From the NCBI RefSeq assembly GCF_004117075.1, contig NZ_CP026721.1:868001-932000 (forward strand): a stretch of DNA of 64,000 bases, read 5' to 3'. Shown here piece by piece: positions 25,846 through 34,761 of this stretch. Below the pieces are notes generated by a model. The model saw nothing but the letters and a program-made list of their open reading frames with translations, was not told the origin of the DNA and ran no database searches. Every line of letters begins with the position of its first letter. The first letter of the stretch is position 1. Position numbers and translations under genes: made by a program. This stretch comes from Fervidobacterium changbaicum (GTDB lineage Bacteria > Thermotogota > Thermotogae > Thermotogales > Fervidobacteriaceae).

Positions 25846-27495
25846 ATGAAAAGAAAAGGTTTTATAACCGCTTTAGTGCTCATTTTTCTTTTAGTTGGAA
25901 GCATAACACTTTTGGCGCTGTACGAACTCGTCGCGAATTACCGAACGAATATCGTGAGAACACACATAAGTTCGCAACTTGATGTTGATGCACTCAACGT
26001 GCTCAACACGGGTATCGGTTACATCCGAACCCGTTCGGCTGGGGTATTGGGATTCAACATCGTGTACCAGAATCAAGTTCCACAATGGTATGATACATTT
26101 TTGTCAAGGCTCGGCGCGGAGTGGAAGGGTTTCTTCCAGACAAATGTGCTGAGTAACAATTCGTTTGCGATAGCCACAATAACAACTACAAGCGCATCTG
26201 CTGAGGATAATGTATTGAGAGATGAGCTTAGAAACTATCTATCATCGAGGAATCTAGACAGCATTTCCATATACGCCTTCAGAACTACTTTCCCTCTAAC
26301 CGTTATGCTTGTTTCGAAAGTTGAGAAGAAGAACCTGGTAACGTACGCATACGGAATCGTGACTTCAAAATTACTCAATCAGTACATATACTTCACAAAT
26401 AGAGAAACAAGACCCGATGGTACAACGATATATTTCATAAAAGATGAACTGATCGATGGACCGCTGAGAAGTCATGATTTTATAAACATAAACAACGCTG
26501 GTGGAAGACCGACGTTTAGGTCAACAATAGAAGTAAGGGGAATAAAGGACAGGAACGGGCAAGTTGTTCCAGAATCGAATTACGGTTCTCACGCAAACCT
26601 GCTCGGCAATCCACCATACCGCATACTAACTCAGCAAGATATTGATGCACTTAATTTTTCTGCCATCAAGGATGAATACCGAAGAACGGTCAACGACCTT
26701 GTTCGTGATTACAACACGATAAAAAACAATCCAAATGTACTGAGTGGGATAAAATTCACCGGGGATGTAAAAGTAAGCTTCAACCACGGTCAAGGCGCAA
26801 CTAATTACGACGTTATGATTTCTCAAGGAAATACAGACTACATTATCACATGGAATCCTGAACCCCCGCACGCAAGACTCACAAGACGTGGCGGTGGTCC
26901 TCAGGAAACAATTAACATACTTTTTAATGGGATAATTTACGCAACTGGAAATATCACCGTAGAAGGGCAAACCAAACTTTCCACTTACAAAGGAGCGTAT
27001 ACTCTGTTCTCTGAAGGAGATATTGTCTTAAAACAGCGCATAATACCTTACGAAACGTTCAGAGACCATTTTGGAGCATCTGAACACGGACAAAACGGTG
27101 AATTAGTTAGTCAGTCAAAAATAGATCAAATCAAAAATTTTGTCAACTCCAACGAAACTTCTGCTTTGAATCTTGTTGCGATAAACAACATAAGAGTTGG
27201 TGAAAAACTGCAAAATATGAAGATATTCGCAAGCCTTTTTGCCTTTGATGGGTCGTTCCAAGTAGATGGATACAACCAAGGTAGCTCAGCAGGTCAGCTT
27301 TTTGTTTTTGGGAGCATAATGCAAAACGTCAGGGGGCCTGTTGGAACGTTTAATCCATCTACCGGGGATATAGTGACGGGTTATCGTAAAACGTACGTGT
27401 ACGACCCAAGGATAATCACCGGTGCTTTTCTGGCGTACGGAACACCAACTCGCTCACAGACCGTAGCTTTGAAGGTCTTGGGATTAGTTAAATGA
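25846..27495 (+). CDS. Large PilX-like pilus-associated protein
   Basis: A 549-residue protein starting with a basic residue cluster and one hydrophobic helix (MKRKGFITALVLIFLLVGSI), resembling the N-terminus of PilX/GspK-type minor pilins, which lack the Glu+5 and often cap the pilus tip. The remainder is a large, mostly strand-rich soluble region of unknown function, with glycine/asparagine-rich segments near GILFNGIIYATGNI-like repeats. GGAGGG at 25834-25839 supports ATG 25846. It ends the cluster at a hairpin terminator. A similar single-anchor surface protein unrelated to pili is the alternative. Confidence 0.65.
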   Translation: MKRKGFITALVLIFLLVGSITLLALYELVANYRTNIVRTHISSQLDVDALNVLNTGIGYIRTRSAGVLGFNIVYQNQVPQWYDTFLSRLGAEWKGFFQTNVLSNNSFAIATITTTSASAEDNVLRDELRNYLSSRNLDSISIYAFRTTFPLTVMLVSKVEKKNLVTYAYGIVTSKLLNQYIYFTNRETRPDGTTIYFIKDELIDGPLRSHDFININNAGGRPTFRSTIEVRGIKDRNGQVVPESNYGSHANLLGNPPYRILTQQDIDALNFSAIKDEYRRTVNDLVRDYNTIKNNPNVLSGIKFTGDVKVSFNHGQGATNYDVMISQGNTDYIITWNPEPPHARLTRRGGGPQETINILFNGIIYATGNITVEGQTKLSTYKGAYTLFSEGDIVLKQRIIPYETFRDHFGASEHGQNGELVSQSKIDQIKNFVNSNETSALNLVAINNIRVGEKLQNMKIFASLFAFDGSFQVDGYNQGSSAGQLFVFGSIMQNVRGPVGTFNPSTGDIVTGYRKTYVYDPRIITGAFLAYGTPTRSQTVALKVLGLVK

Positions 27496-27518
27496 GGTAG
27501 ATAGGTTCTATGAATCAA

Positions 27519-27546
27519 AAACCCCCACAACTTGTCGTGGGGGTTT
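27519..27546. terminator. Terminator between the pilin-like cluster and a chemoreceptor gene
   Basis: AAACCCCCAC (27519-27528) pairs with GTGGGGGTTT (27537-27546) around an 8-nt loop, between convergent genes. T runs are short on both sides, so it may act in both directions but weakly. Confidence 0.7.
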
Positions 27547-27562
27547 CAGTTTTATCAGTTCA

Positions 27563-29278
27563 CTAAACTTTAAACTTTCCTATTTCCGAAATTAATCTAT
27601 CGACAACAGCTCTCAGTTTGCTTATCTGCTCACCGATACGTTCTATTTCACTTATACTCCCACGCGTTTTTTCAAGTATCATTTGTCCACTTTCCTCAAT
27701 TCCTTCCATACTGTGAACGATTTCTGTCGAAGCTGACCTCATTTCTTCTGCACTTGCTGTTTGCTCTTCCGAGTGAGCAGCGATGCTGTCAATTAAATTG
27801 GTGATGTCTCTGACCACTTTTGCAATCCTTTCAAAACTTTCAGAGACTTTGTTGTATCCCGATTCGGTCTGCTCAACCTCTTTGTAAAGTCTTTCAATCT
27901 GCTTTTCCAAAACTTTTGAATATTCGTCCACAGCAGATATGGTAGAGGTAATAGTATCGGTTGATGCTTTTGTTTGCTCTGCCAGTTTCCTAATCTCGTC
28001 AGCAACTACAGCAAAACCTCTTCCAGCTTCGCCAGCTCTTGCAGCTTCAATTGCAGCGTTTAGTGCGAGTAAGTTCGTTTGCTCAGCTATCTGGCGAACC
28101 GTTTCTATTATACTCCCAATATTCTTCGTCGCATCGGCCAGGTTACGGATACCATTTCTCAGTTCTTCGTACTCCTTTACAAAGCCAGTTGTCAATTTTC
28201 TGACACTTTCCAGCTCGCTACTTCCGTATTCGGTCTTTTCTTCAAGTATCTTTGCAAGAGAGGCGGCATTAATAGAAATCTTGCTCAGACCTTCAGCTTG
28301 ACTGGACAGTTCTTCAATTGTTGCATTTATTTCTTCCACTGAGCTTGTGATTCGTTCAATAGCTTCCTGCTGCTTTTCTATGCTGTTTAAAAAGACCCGC
28401 GAATTTTCTTCGTACTTTGCAAAGAGCTTTCTGAATTCCTCTAACGATTCCTTCGTTAGAGTCGAAGTTGTTTTTGAATCCTCGATCAATTTGGCTATGC
28501 TTTTTGTTGCATAATTCAACATAGAACCGATTTGGTAAAACTCATCAACAGATGAAATTTCAACGTTAAACGTCAGATCACCCGCAGCGATTTTTTCAAA
28601 AGAATGTCTCAAAATCGGTAGGCTTTTCAATACTCTGCTTACAAGTACGATTGTCACTATTGCAATCAGAAAATTCAGTACAATACTTATCAGGACCAAC
28701 CTTCCTTGTACCGACTGGTCTAACTGAAACCTCAAAGTAGCGTACTTTAGCAAAGCCGGACCTATCCAAAGCGAGACAGACATAACACCTACGCTTATTT
28801 TCAGCGTGGTTGGAATCATGAACTTGTCAAATACTTTATCTGGTACACTTTTTGCAATGTTGAGTTTTGAGTAGATAAAAATCGCAAGCGCAACTATGTT
28901 CATATTAATTGCGAGTGCGCCTGAGAGCCTCAAAATAAGTGAGCCTTCAGGTAGAGGTGACAATTTGTTGGCCACTATTCCAACTACAGTGGCTGCTACG
29001 ATATTAGCCACGAACAGCACCACCGATGTGTAGATTGAAACATTGAATCCGCTCCCGTTCAGTGCTTTTAAAGCGTTGCTTCTAATCAGGAACAGCACTA
29101 CAGGAAGCGTTATCAGAACCGCAATCATATATCCTATCACCATGTTCAGTATCGGGTAACTCCCGATGCCTGTAAAAACATAGTAGCTGAACATCAAAGC
29201 AGGGAAATCGATTAAGAAAACGACTATCATTATAAGTTTTGTGAGCGAACTTACCACACGGGACCTCACATCTTCCAT
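27563..29278 (-). CDS. Methyl-accepting chemotaxis protein with a multi-spanning membrane domain
   Basis: A 571-residue chemoreceptor. The C-terminal signalling domain has the nearly invariant tip ([20 protein letters not shown], followed by [18 protein letters not shown]) that binds CheA/CheW. A HAMP-like linker follows the last membrane helix ([20 protein letters not shown]). The N-terminal half has about six hydrophobic helices and no sizeable periplasmic domain, so the signal is probably sensed within the membrane or from energy state. ATG 29278, with a GGGGTGA site upstream, was preferred to the far-upstream in-frame start at 29365. CheR, which methylates such receptors, is encoded at 60507-61361. 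Confidence 0.93.
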   Translation of the reverse strand: MEDVRSRVVSSLTKLIMIVVFLIDFPALMFSYYVFTGIGSYPILNMVIGYMIAVLITLPVVLFLIRSNALKALNGSGFNVSIYTSVVLFVANIVAATVVGIVANKLSPLPEGSLILRLSGALAINMNIVALAIFIYSKLNIAKSVPDKVFDKFMIPTTLKISVGVMSVSLWIGPALLKYATLRFQLDQSVQGRLVLISIVLNFLIAIVTIVLVSRVLKSLPILRHSFEKIAAGDLTFNVEISSVDEFYQIGSMLNYATKSIAKLIEDSKTTSTLTKESLEEFRKLFAKYEENSRVFLNSIEKQQEAIERITSSVEEINATIEELSSQAEGLSKISINAASLAKILEEKTEYGSSELESVRKLTTGFVKEYEELRNGIRNLADATKNIGSIIETVRQIAEQTNLLALNAAIEAARAGEAGRGFAVVADEIRKLAEQTKASTDTITSTISAVDEYSKVLEKQIERLYKEVEQTESGYNKVSESFERIAKVVRDITNLIDSIAAHSEEQTASAEEMRSASTEIVHSMEGIEESGQMILEKTRGSISEIERIGEQISKLRAVVDRLISEIGKFKV

Positions 29279-29423
29279 ACAAATCACCCCTTTTCGTGAA
29301 ATAAGCGTATTATCAGGAAGAACTCTCTCTATTAAAATATTAAACCACGAAAAGGAATAAACCACAATCGTTTACTAAGTTTCACATTTGAAACCTTTTT
29401 ATAAAGGTCAACAACCCAGAGTC

Positions 29424-30995
29424 CTACTCAGAACCCGTTACGAATAGGTAGTATTTTTCAGGCGCGATTACCATAGGTGCAACTTTGAAGTTGTAATCGC
29501 AGTTAACTGAGAGTGAAACCGAGTTGTTTTCTCTGTCCTCCCACATTGCTGCTATGAGTTCCGGTGCCCATTCGTAAGGTTTCCCACTCTGTAATTTTCC
29601 ATCTGGAAGCTTATACCATGAATAACTTGACAGAGCTATCGAAACGTGTGAGGACTCACTTACAAAGTATGTGTCTTCTATTAGTGGATAATGGAATTGT
29701 CCACTGTTTACAGTAAGGTCGTACAACCAAATGTCGTAGAGGTATTTGACTTTGCCTACGTATTTGTCCACACCGGCCATTTTCCAGCTGAAAGTAGGTG
29801 TTAAAGACACGTTTGTGGCTCCGTCCGTCGGTGAAACGTCGGTAATGTAAACCATTGGAAGCGGGACAACACTGCCAAGAAACGTCTTTGGTCCTTCCAA
29901 ATCACCATATTTCGCACTAATCGAATACCAAACCCTGACATCAGGTAAGTTATTGTATGTGTCGTAATATGCATTCTGCTTTGAACCAACCACGGAGAGT
30001 CTTTCGTACTTTTGACCGTCGTATGATTTGTAAATAACGTATCCGTCTGGTTCATTCGTCCGGCTTCTTTGAGTACTATCGCTCCATTTTTTCCAAACGA
30101 GCTTCACGTAAAGATTCGTAAGTTTTTCTTTTGAATCGTACGATTCACCAATCTCGGTTGAATAGTACTTGACGGTGGTGTTTAGATGGTAAGCGTACAC
30201 GGAAGGTTGTTGAGCTTCAACGATGTATGGTACAATCTTTAAATCCGTCGATTTGATTATGTTCAGAGGAACCACTATTTCGTATCTGTTGTCGTTCACA
30301 TCGTATGCATCGATAAATAGGTACGTCTTACCCGAAAATGGTGTAAGTTCCAAATAGCCTTCAAGAACATCAGATTCAGCAAACAACCTCGGTGAGCTAA
30401 GGTATTCTGCACCTGGCGGATTGCCAAGTTTTGCGTACATAAAAGCTATGGGGAGTCTTGAAACTGTGCTTTGCGCTGATATGTATAACTTTGGCAGTCC
30501 GAAAATGCTATAAACTCCATTCTCATCAGGAAGCAATTTGGAGAGTTTTCTATCAGAAGTGTATATATCAAATGATATGTCTATCTCGTTCGTGTTTTGC
30601 TCTCCGACCAGAAATTTCGGTCTTCTCAAAGTGGTGTTGAGTACAAGTGGGGAATGTATGTTTAAAACCTTTATCGTAGTGGTTGCGTACCCATCTTTCG
30701 AAATTCTTATCAAATAAGGACCGGAATATCGCGGTACTTCGAACCGAGCTAATCCACTATTTGTCTTTTTCTTGTCGATTACACTTCCGTTTTTAATAAC
30801 CTCGACAATAGCATCCTCAACAGATGGACCGCTGTTGTATTCCGAAACGAACAGAGATATCTGAACATCATTTGCATTGGGCCTTCCAGCATTGAGGAAA
30901 ACACAAGAACTAAGAGAAAGTAGCGAAAGTGGTAAAACCACTGTTAGTAAAACATAAGAAGAATAGTTTGTCCATAGTTGTCTCAGCTTTCTCAT
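29424..30995 (-). CDS. FN3-like surface lipoprotein (third copy)
   Basis: A 523-residue lipoprotein (lipobox SLSSC, Cys31) homologous to the C-terminal two thirds of the lipoproteins at 12801-15197 and 17764-19734. It lacks their N-terminal Ig/cadherin repeats and begins directly with the shared module (SGPSVEDAIVEVIKNGSVID). It continues with an FN3-like segment (DGYVIYKSYDGQKYERLS) and the terminal domain (PTDGATNVSLTPTFSW), and ends in YYLFVTGSE. ATG 30995 was chosen for a GGAGAG site upstream; an in-frame GTG lies 15 bp earlier. Here the order is reversed: the lipoprotein follows its protease. Confidence 0.83.
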   Translation of the reverse strand: MRKLRQLWTNYSSYVLLTVVLPLSLLSLSSCVFLNAGRPNANDVQISLFVSEYNSGPSVEDAIVEVIKNGSVIDKKKTNSGLARFEVPRYSGPYLIRISKDGYATTTIKVLNIHSPLVLNTTLRRPKFLVGEQNTNEIDISFDIYTSDRKLSKLLPDENGVYSIFGLPKLYISAQSTVSRLPIAFMYAKLGNPPGAEYLSSPRLFAESDVLEGYLELTPFSGKTYLFIDAYDVNDNRYEIVVPLNIIKSTDLKIVPYIVEAQQPSVYAYHLNTTVKYYSTEIGESYDSKEKLTNLYVKLVWKKWSDSTQRSRTNEPDGYVIYKSYDGQKYERLSVVGSKQNAYYDTYNNLPDVRVWYSISAKYGDLEGPKTFLGSVVPLPMVYITDVSPTDGATNVSLTPTFSWKMAGVDKYVGKVKYLYDIWLYDLTVNSGQFHYPLIEDTYFVSESSHVSIALSSYSWYKLPDGKLQSGKPYEWAPELIAAMWEDRENNSVSLSVNCDYNFKVAPMVIAPEKYYLFVTGSE

Positions 30996-31030
30996 TTTTC
31001 CACTCTCCACTAAATCTGCCTTTTAACCCT

Positions 31031-33136
31031 TTATTCCGCTTTTCCAAAAAGCGTCCACCAGGTATATGAGACGTTGTTATCCGACAAGTAAGTTTCCGTG
31101 GAATTTTTGGTTATTTTTCCATTCACGGGGATTTCTACCCCGTTCAGTGTCAACGTTCCAGAAAGTAAGATATCCGTATCAGCTTTCTGAGGCAATCTCA
31201 GCTTAATCAGATACTGTCCGCTGAGTTCTGAGAAGTCAACAAAATTTTCTTCTAAATTCATTGCTATCTCATATCCTGTTTCCGTGGGCAACTTTGTTAC
31301 ATCAACGAAAACAATTTGCGAATTAACAACCGCCGGTGGTGGATTCACAAGACGCAACGATGCAGATGAGGAAAACCTTACCGCATTGTTACGGTTATCA
31401 ACCAAAGCCGCTTGGAAAATCACCGTTCGTTCCTCTGCTTTTCTGAAAGCTACCCTCGTTAATCCGTTTGAGTTCACTTTCGTGTCTGGACCACTGACAA
31501 TTACATCGTACCTACCGGAATCTATACCGATAAACTTCGCAATACCTTCAGTGTTGGTCTTTGCAAAGTACCGAACATTGCGACCAGTACTTGAAATTCC
31601 AAGAAGTGAGACACTAACGGAAGGCACCCTCCAACTACTATAAGCATCTGTGACGGTGAGTTGATAGTCCAATCCTCCACTTGAAGGCAAGTCGTCTTCG
31701 ACAGCATTAGCCTGAATGAGTCCATAGCCTGCCTTTTCATCGTAACCAGTAGTTTCAATATCCAAAGCATTTTGCTCGAGCATTTTTCTTATTTGCCAAG
31801 GTTTTGCGGTTGGATACTTTTGCAATAGCAACGCCACCAAACCTGACACGTGCGGTGTTGCCATCGAGGTACCGGTCATGAAACCGTAATAGCCTCCGTT
31901 TTCAGGTATAACGAAGCTTTGCTTCGCTTCGTGTCCATAAGAGTCTTTTTGTGGCATCGTTGAAATAATCGAAACTCCAGGTGCACACACACTTATCATC
32001 GGGCTTCCACTTGAAAAGTCCGCTATTATGTAATTCCCACCGTTGAATTCTACAGCACCGACTTGTATTACACCGGGATAGTTCGCAGGATATTGATAAG
32101 ATTGTGTCGATTTCGAGTTTCCCGCTGCCGCAACTACGACAACACCTCTTTCAAGTGCGTAATCGAACGCCTCTTTCAGCGTCTGTGAATAACCAGAACC
32201 GCCCCACGAATTGCTGAGCACTTTCGCACCATGGTTGACCGCCCAAACGATGCCTTTTGCAGCGTAATCATCTCCCACGTACCATCCACCGTTGTCAAAC
32301 AAAACAACAGGCATAATCTTTGCGCGTGGCGCAACGCCGACGATTCCCTTACCATCTAACTTCGCTGCTATCGTTCCTGCAACATGTGTCCCGTGCGCAC
32401 CGCCGAACGATGAATCACTGCCAGCTGGAAGTATTTCATCATTCAAAGGCCTGTATCCTTCAACCAACTGCCCTTCTAAGTCAGGATGAGTTCCATCGAC
32501 ACCGGTGTCAAGCACGGCTACGATAACGCCATCACCATTATATCCAGCTTTCCAACCGTCTTTCACTTTAATCGCTCTGAGCCCCCACAAATATACATCG
32601 AGTGATTCACCTGTGTAGTTGGAATAATATGAGGATACCTTGGATGCAACAAGCGCTCTGTTTACCTCTTGAAGAGGTCCAATTTCAAATGGTACCAGTT
32701 TTCTAACGTATACGTACTCTGCGTAGCGTATTCCATATTTATTCTTGATTCCTTCCGTTTCCAGCAGTTGAATTGCCTTTTTCGCATCTTCGGTGATTTC
32801 TACAGAAATTACACTTATCTCAGGAATGTGGAGCAACAATCTTCCGTTCAAAAGGTTCAGGATTTGACTTATCTTTCTTACATCAGAGTACCCGATGAGT
32901 ACACGATTGGGATAGTACTCATTGCCGGTCTCATCTATGCAGACAGAGGGCTTGGTGGATTGGCCTTCTTTGAGTTGTTCATATCCTTGTTTTGTAAGCG
33001 CGCAAGAACTAAGGAGCAGGAAAATCGTGAGCGTGACAGCAATAGTGACTGTAAAACAAGAAAAGATTAGGCTCGTTGAAAAAAAGCCTAATCTATTTAA
33101 AAAAGCGTACCTCACACTTTTCTCATCGCCTAACAT
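31031..33136 (-). CDS. Subtilisin family protease, lipoprotein (third copy)
   Basis: A 701-residue S8 protease, the most diverged of the three. Triad: Asp210 (VAVLDTGVDG), His249 (GAHGTHVAGT), Ser424 (TGTSMATPH), with Asn340 (AAGN). The signal is unusual: about 40 residues precede the lipobox (FLLLSSC, Cys45), including a long charged start, so the true start might be further in. The calcium-site-like loop PALVGGNGYVGDD of the other two copies is replaced by NGGWYVGDD. C-terminal beta domains end in WWTLFGKAE. It lies 35 bp after a GGDEF gene and before its lipoprotein partner, so the three probably share a transcript. Confidence 0.92.
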   Translation of the reverse strand: MLGDEKSVRYAFLNRLGFFSTSLIFSCFTVTIAVTLTIFLLLSSCALTKQGYEQLKEGQSTKPSVCIDETGNEYYPNRVLIGYSDVRKISQILNLLNGRLLLHIPEISVISVEITEDAKKAIQLLETEGIKNKYGIRYAEYVYVRKLVPFEIGPLQEVNRALVASKVSSYYSNYTGESLDVYLWGLRAIKVKDGWKAGYNGDGVIVAVLDTGVDGTHPDLEGQLVEGYRPLNDEILPAGSDSSFGGAHGTHVAGTIAAKLDGKGIVGVAPRAKIMPVVLFDNGGWYVGDDYAAKGIVWAVNHGAKVLSNSWGGSGYSQTLKEAFDYALERGVVVVAAAGNSKSTQSYQYPANYPGVIQVGAVEFNGGNYIIADFSSGSPMISVCAPGVSIISTMPQKDSYGHEAKQSFVIPENGGYYGFMTGTSMATPHVSGLVALLLQKYPTAKPWQIRKMLEQNALDIETTGYDEKAGYGLIQANAVEDDLPSSGGLDYQLTVTDAYSSWRVPSVSVSLLGISSTGRNVRYFAKTNTEGIAKFIGIDSGRYDVIVSGPDTKVNSNGLTRVAFRKAEERTVIFQAALVDNRNNAVRFSSSASLRLVNPPPAVVNSQIVFVDVTKLPTETGYEIAMNLEENFVDFSELSGQYLIKLRLPQKADTDILLSGTLTLNGVEIPVNGKITKNSTETYLSDNNVSYTWWTLFGKAE

Positions 33137-33171
33137 CGTATGTTTTTCTCCTTCCTACTTTGTTTATTTTT

Positions 33172-34650
33172 CTAATCCTCAGCCGAATTTTCTTGCTTAG
33201 ACTTCTTTTTCATCTCATACATTCTTCTGTCGACTTCTTTGTAAATATCTTCAATTGTTGCGAATTCAGAAATTTCTATCATCCCATACGAAATTGATAT
33301 ATTCTTTTCACCAAGTGCTTCCACTATTCTTTTCATAACTAAACCGGCATTCTCCGGCGTTGTTTCAGGTAAAACAATCACAAATTCATCACCGCCGTAT
33401 CTTGCAACTAAGTCCATTATTCTGATATTTTTGTATATAACCTCAACTAGTGTTTTTAATATTTTATCTCCGTACACGTGTCCATAAGTATCATTTATTC
33501 TCTTGAATTCGTTAACATCCAAAAAGGCAACGGCTGTCTTCGAATTCGTCCTTTTGCATTTACTCAGTTCTTTTTCTAGGAACTGTTCCAAAAATAGCCT
33601 GCTGTATGCACCGGTTAGATAGTCTTTTATTGATACCTCCAAGAGTTTTTTCTTTTCATCCTCCAGCTCCTCCAATATATCGATGAACCTGAGGGCAAGA
33701 AAGATGAAGTGTGCTACTTTATCGAATACAGCAAGCGTTGCGTTCGAAAATTGTTCTGTCCCTTGCTTTTCAAATAGGATCACTCCTCTTGTTTGTCCTC
33801 TGAAGATTATTGGAACGCCGTAGATTGTGAAGTCTTCTCCTCTTATCTTCTTAAGCCTATATCCATCCCCCAAATCTTGCTGTTTTAAAGCGCTTTCTAT
33901 GTGCAATTTAAGCCCTTTGTCTATGATGTACCGCGACATCGTCTTTTCTGAAGGTGACATCACAAGGCCGCTTCTATCATCTTCATCTGCGTATTTAAAA
34001 TATGGAAAGTAAATCTCACCGTTGGTCCTTAGCAATCCTACTCCAAAGATATCGACAAGACCATGCTTATTAAGTATAGTCCTAATCCTGTCACCAAATT
34101 CATATAAGCTAATGCTCTCTTTTGAAATTTCCTCTTCAAAAATCTCGTTCAGCTCGGCTAATATGGTGGTTTCCAAATTTGAGAGCTCGTGAGAAACATC
34201 CCTTGTCGTCAAAACTACGTACTGTTTCCCGTCTAAAAATCTTCTGATGTACTTTATTTCAATGTACTTTTGGCCAATCTCTTTTCTCCATGAGCCGTAA
34301 TACTCTTGCACATTTGCTTCACGTCGTTTTTTAATCTCAGTTATAACATCGTAAATAACAAGATACTTCTCTGGATGAGCAAACAACTCATCAAGTTCTT
34401 TTCTACTCTTTATATCGATTCCCAACAGATTCGAATGTTCCAGCAAAATACTATTAATGTACGTCAAATCGTTGTCAATCCATATGGATATTCCGAGTTT
34501 TTCTGTATCCAATACGATTCCGAAGCCCGCAAGAAGCTTGTTTAGAAATGCTTCGCTTTCGATTTTGTCTCTTAATCTGCGCTTCAGTAATACAAAAAAG
34601 ATCGTAAGGATAGTTACCATGCTAATCAGAAAAACTACAAACCAAACCAT
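33172..34650 (-). CDS. Membrane-anchored diguanylate cyclase with sensor domains
   Basis: A 492-residue protein. One N-terminal membrane helix (about 3-22) is followed by a PAS-like region (about 40-145), a GAF-like region (about 150-310, including REDFTIYGVPIIFRGQTRGVI), and a GGDEF domain (about 325-485). The active site is ARYGGDEFVIVLPET, with an RxxD product-inhibition site (RIMD) five residues before it. It should make c-di-GMP in response to a cytoplasmic signal. The ATG has an AAGGAGTG site. It heads an apparent operon with the third protease and lipoprotein genes. PAS and GAF assignments are from general shape only. Confidence 0.9.
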   Translation of the reverse strand: MVWFVVFLISMVTILTIFFVLLKRRLRDKIESEAFLNKLLAGFGIVLDTEKLGISIWIDNDLTYINSILLEHSNLLGIDIKSRKELDELFAHPEKYLVIYDVITEIKKRREANVQEYYGSWRKEIGQKYIEIKYIRRFLDGKQYVVLTTRDVSHELSNLETTILAELNEIFEEEISKESISLYEFGDRIRTILNKHGLVDIFGVGLLRTNGEIYFPYFKYADEDDRSGLVMSPSEKTMSRYIIDKGLKLHIESALKQQDLGDGYRLKKIRGEDFTIYGVPIIFRGQTRGVILFEKQGTEQFSNATLAVFDKVAHFIFLALRFIDILEELEDEKKKLLEVSIKDYLTGAYSRLFLEQFLEKELSKCKRTNSKTAVAFLDVNEFKRINDTYGHVYGDKILKTLVEVIYKNIRIMDLVARYGGDEFVIVLPETTPENAGLVMKRIVEALGEKNISISYGMIEISEFATIEDIYKEVDRRMYEMKKKSKQENSAED

Positions 34651-34666
34651 TTTATCACTCCTTAAG

Positions 34667-34703
34667 AAAAAAATGCCAAGGCTTTAGTAACTCCTTGGCA
34701 TTT
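34667..34703 (-). terminator. Rho-independent terminator of the ABC exporter gene
   Basis: On the minus strand AAATGCCAAGG (34693-34703) pairs with CCTTGGCATTT (34671-34681) around an 11-nt loop, with a continuing T run. It separates the ABC exporter gene from the GGDEF gene. Confidence 0.88.
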
Positions 34704-34712
34704 ATTTTATCA
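34704..34712 (-). promoter_or_regulatory. Possible extended -10 promoter for the GGDEF/protease operon
   Basis: On the minus strand TGATAAAAT lies just before the terminator hairpin. If used, the new transcript would begin within the terminator of the previous gene. The GGDEF start is 54 bp downstream. There is no clear -35. Confidence 0.35.
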
Positions 34713-34761
34713 CAAAAAGGCTGCGAAGAGCCATATTCTTTTTTTCTTCTGAAAATTTTAC

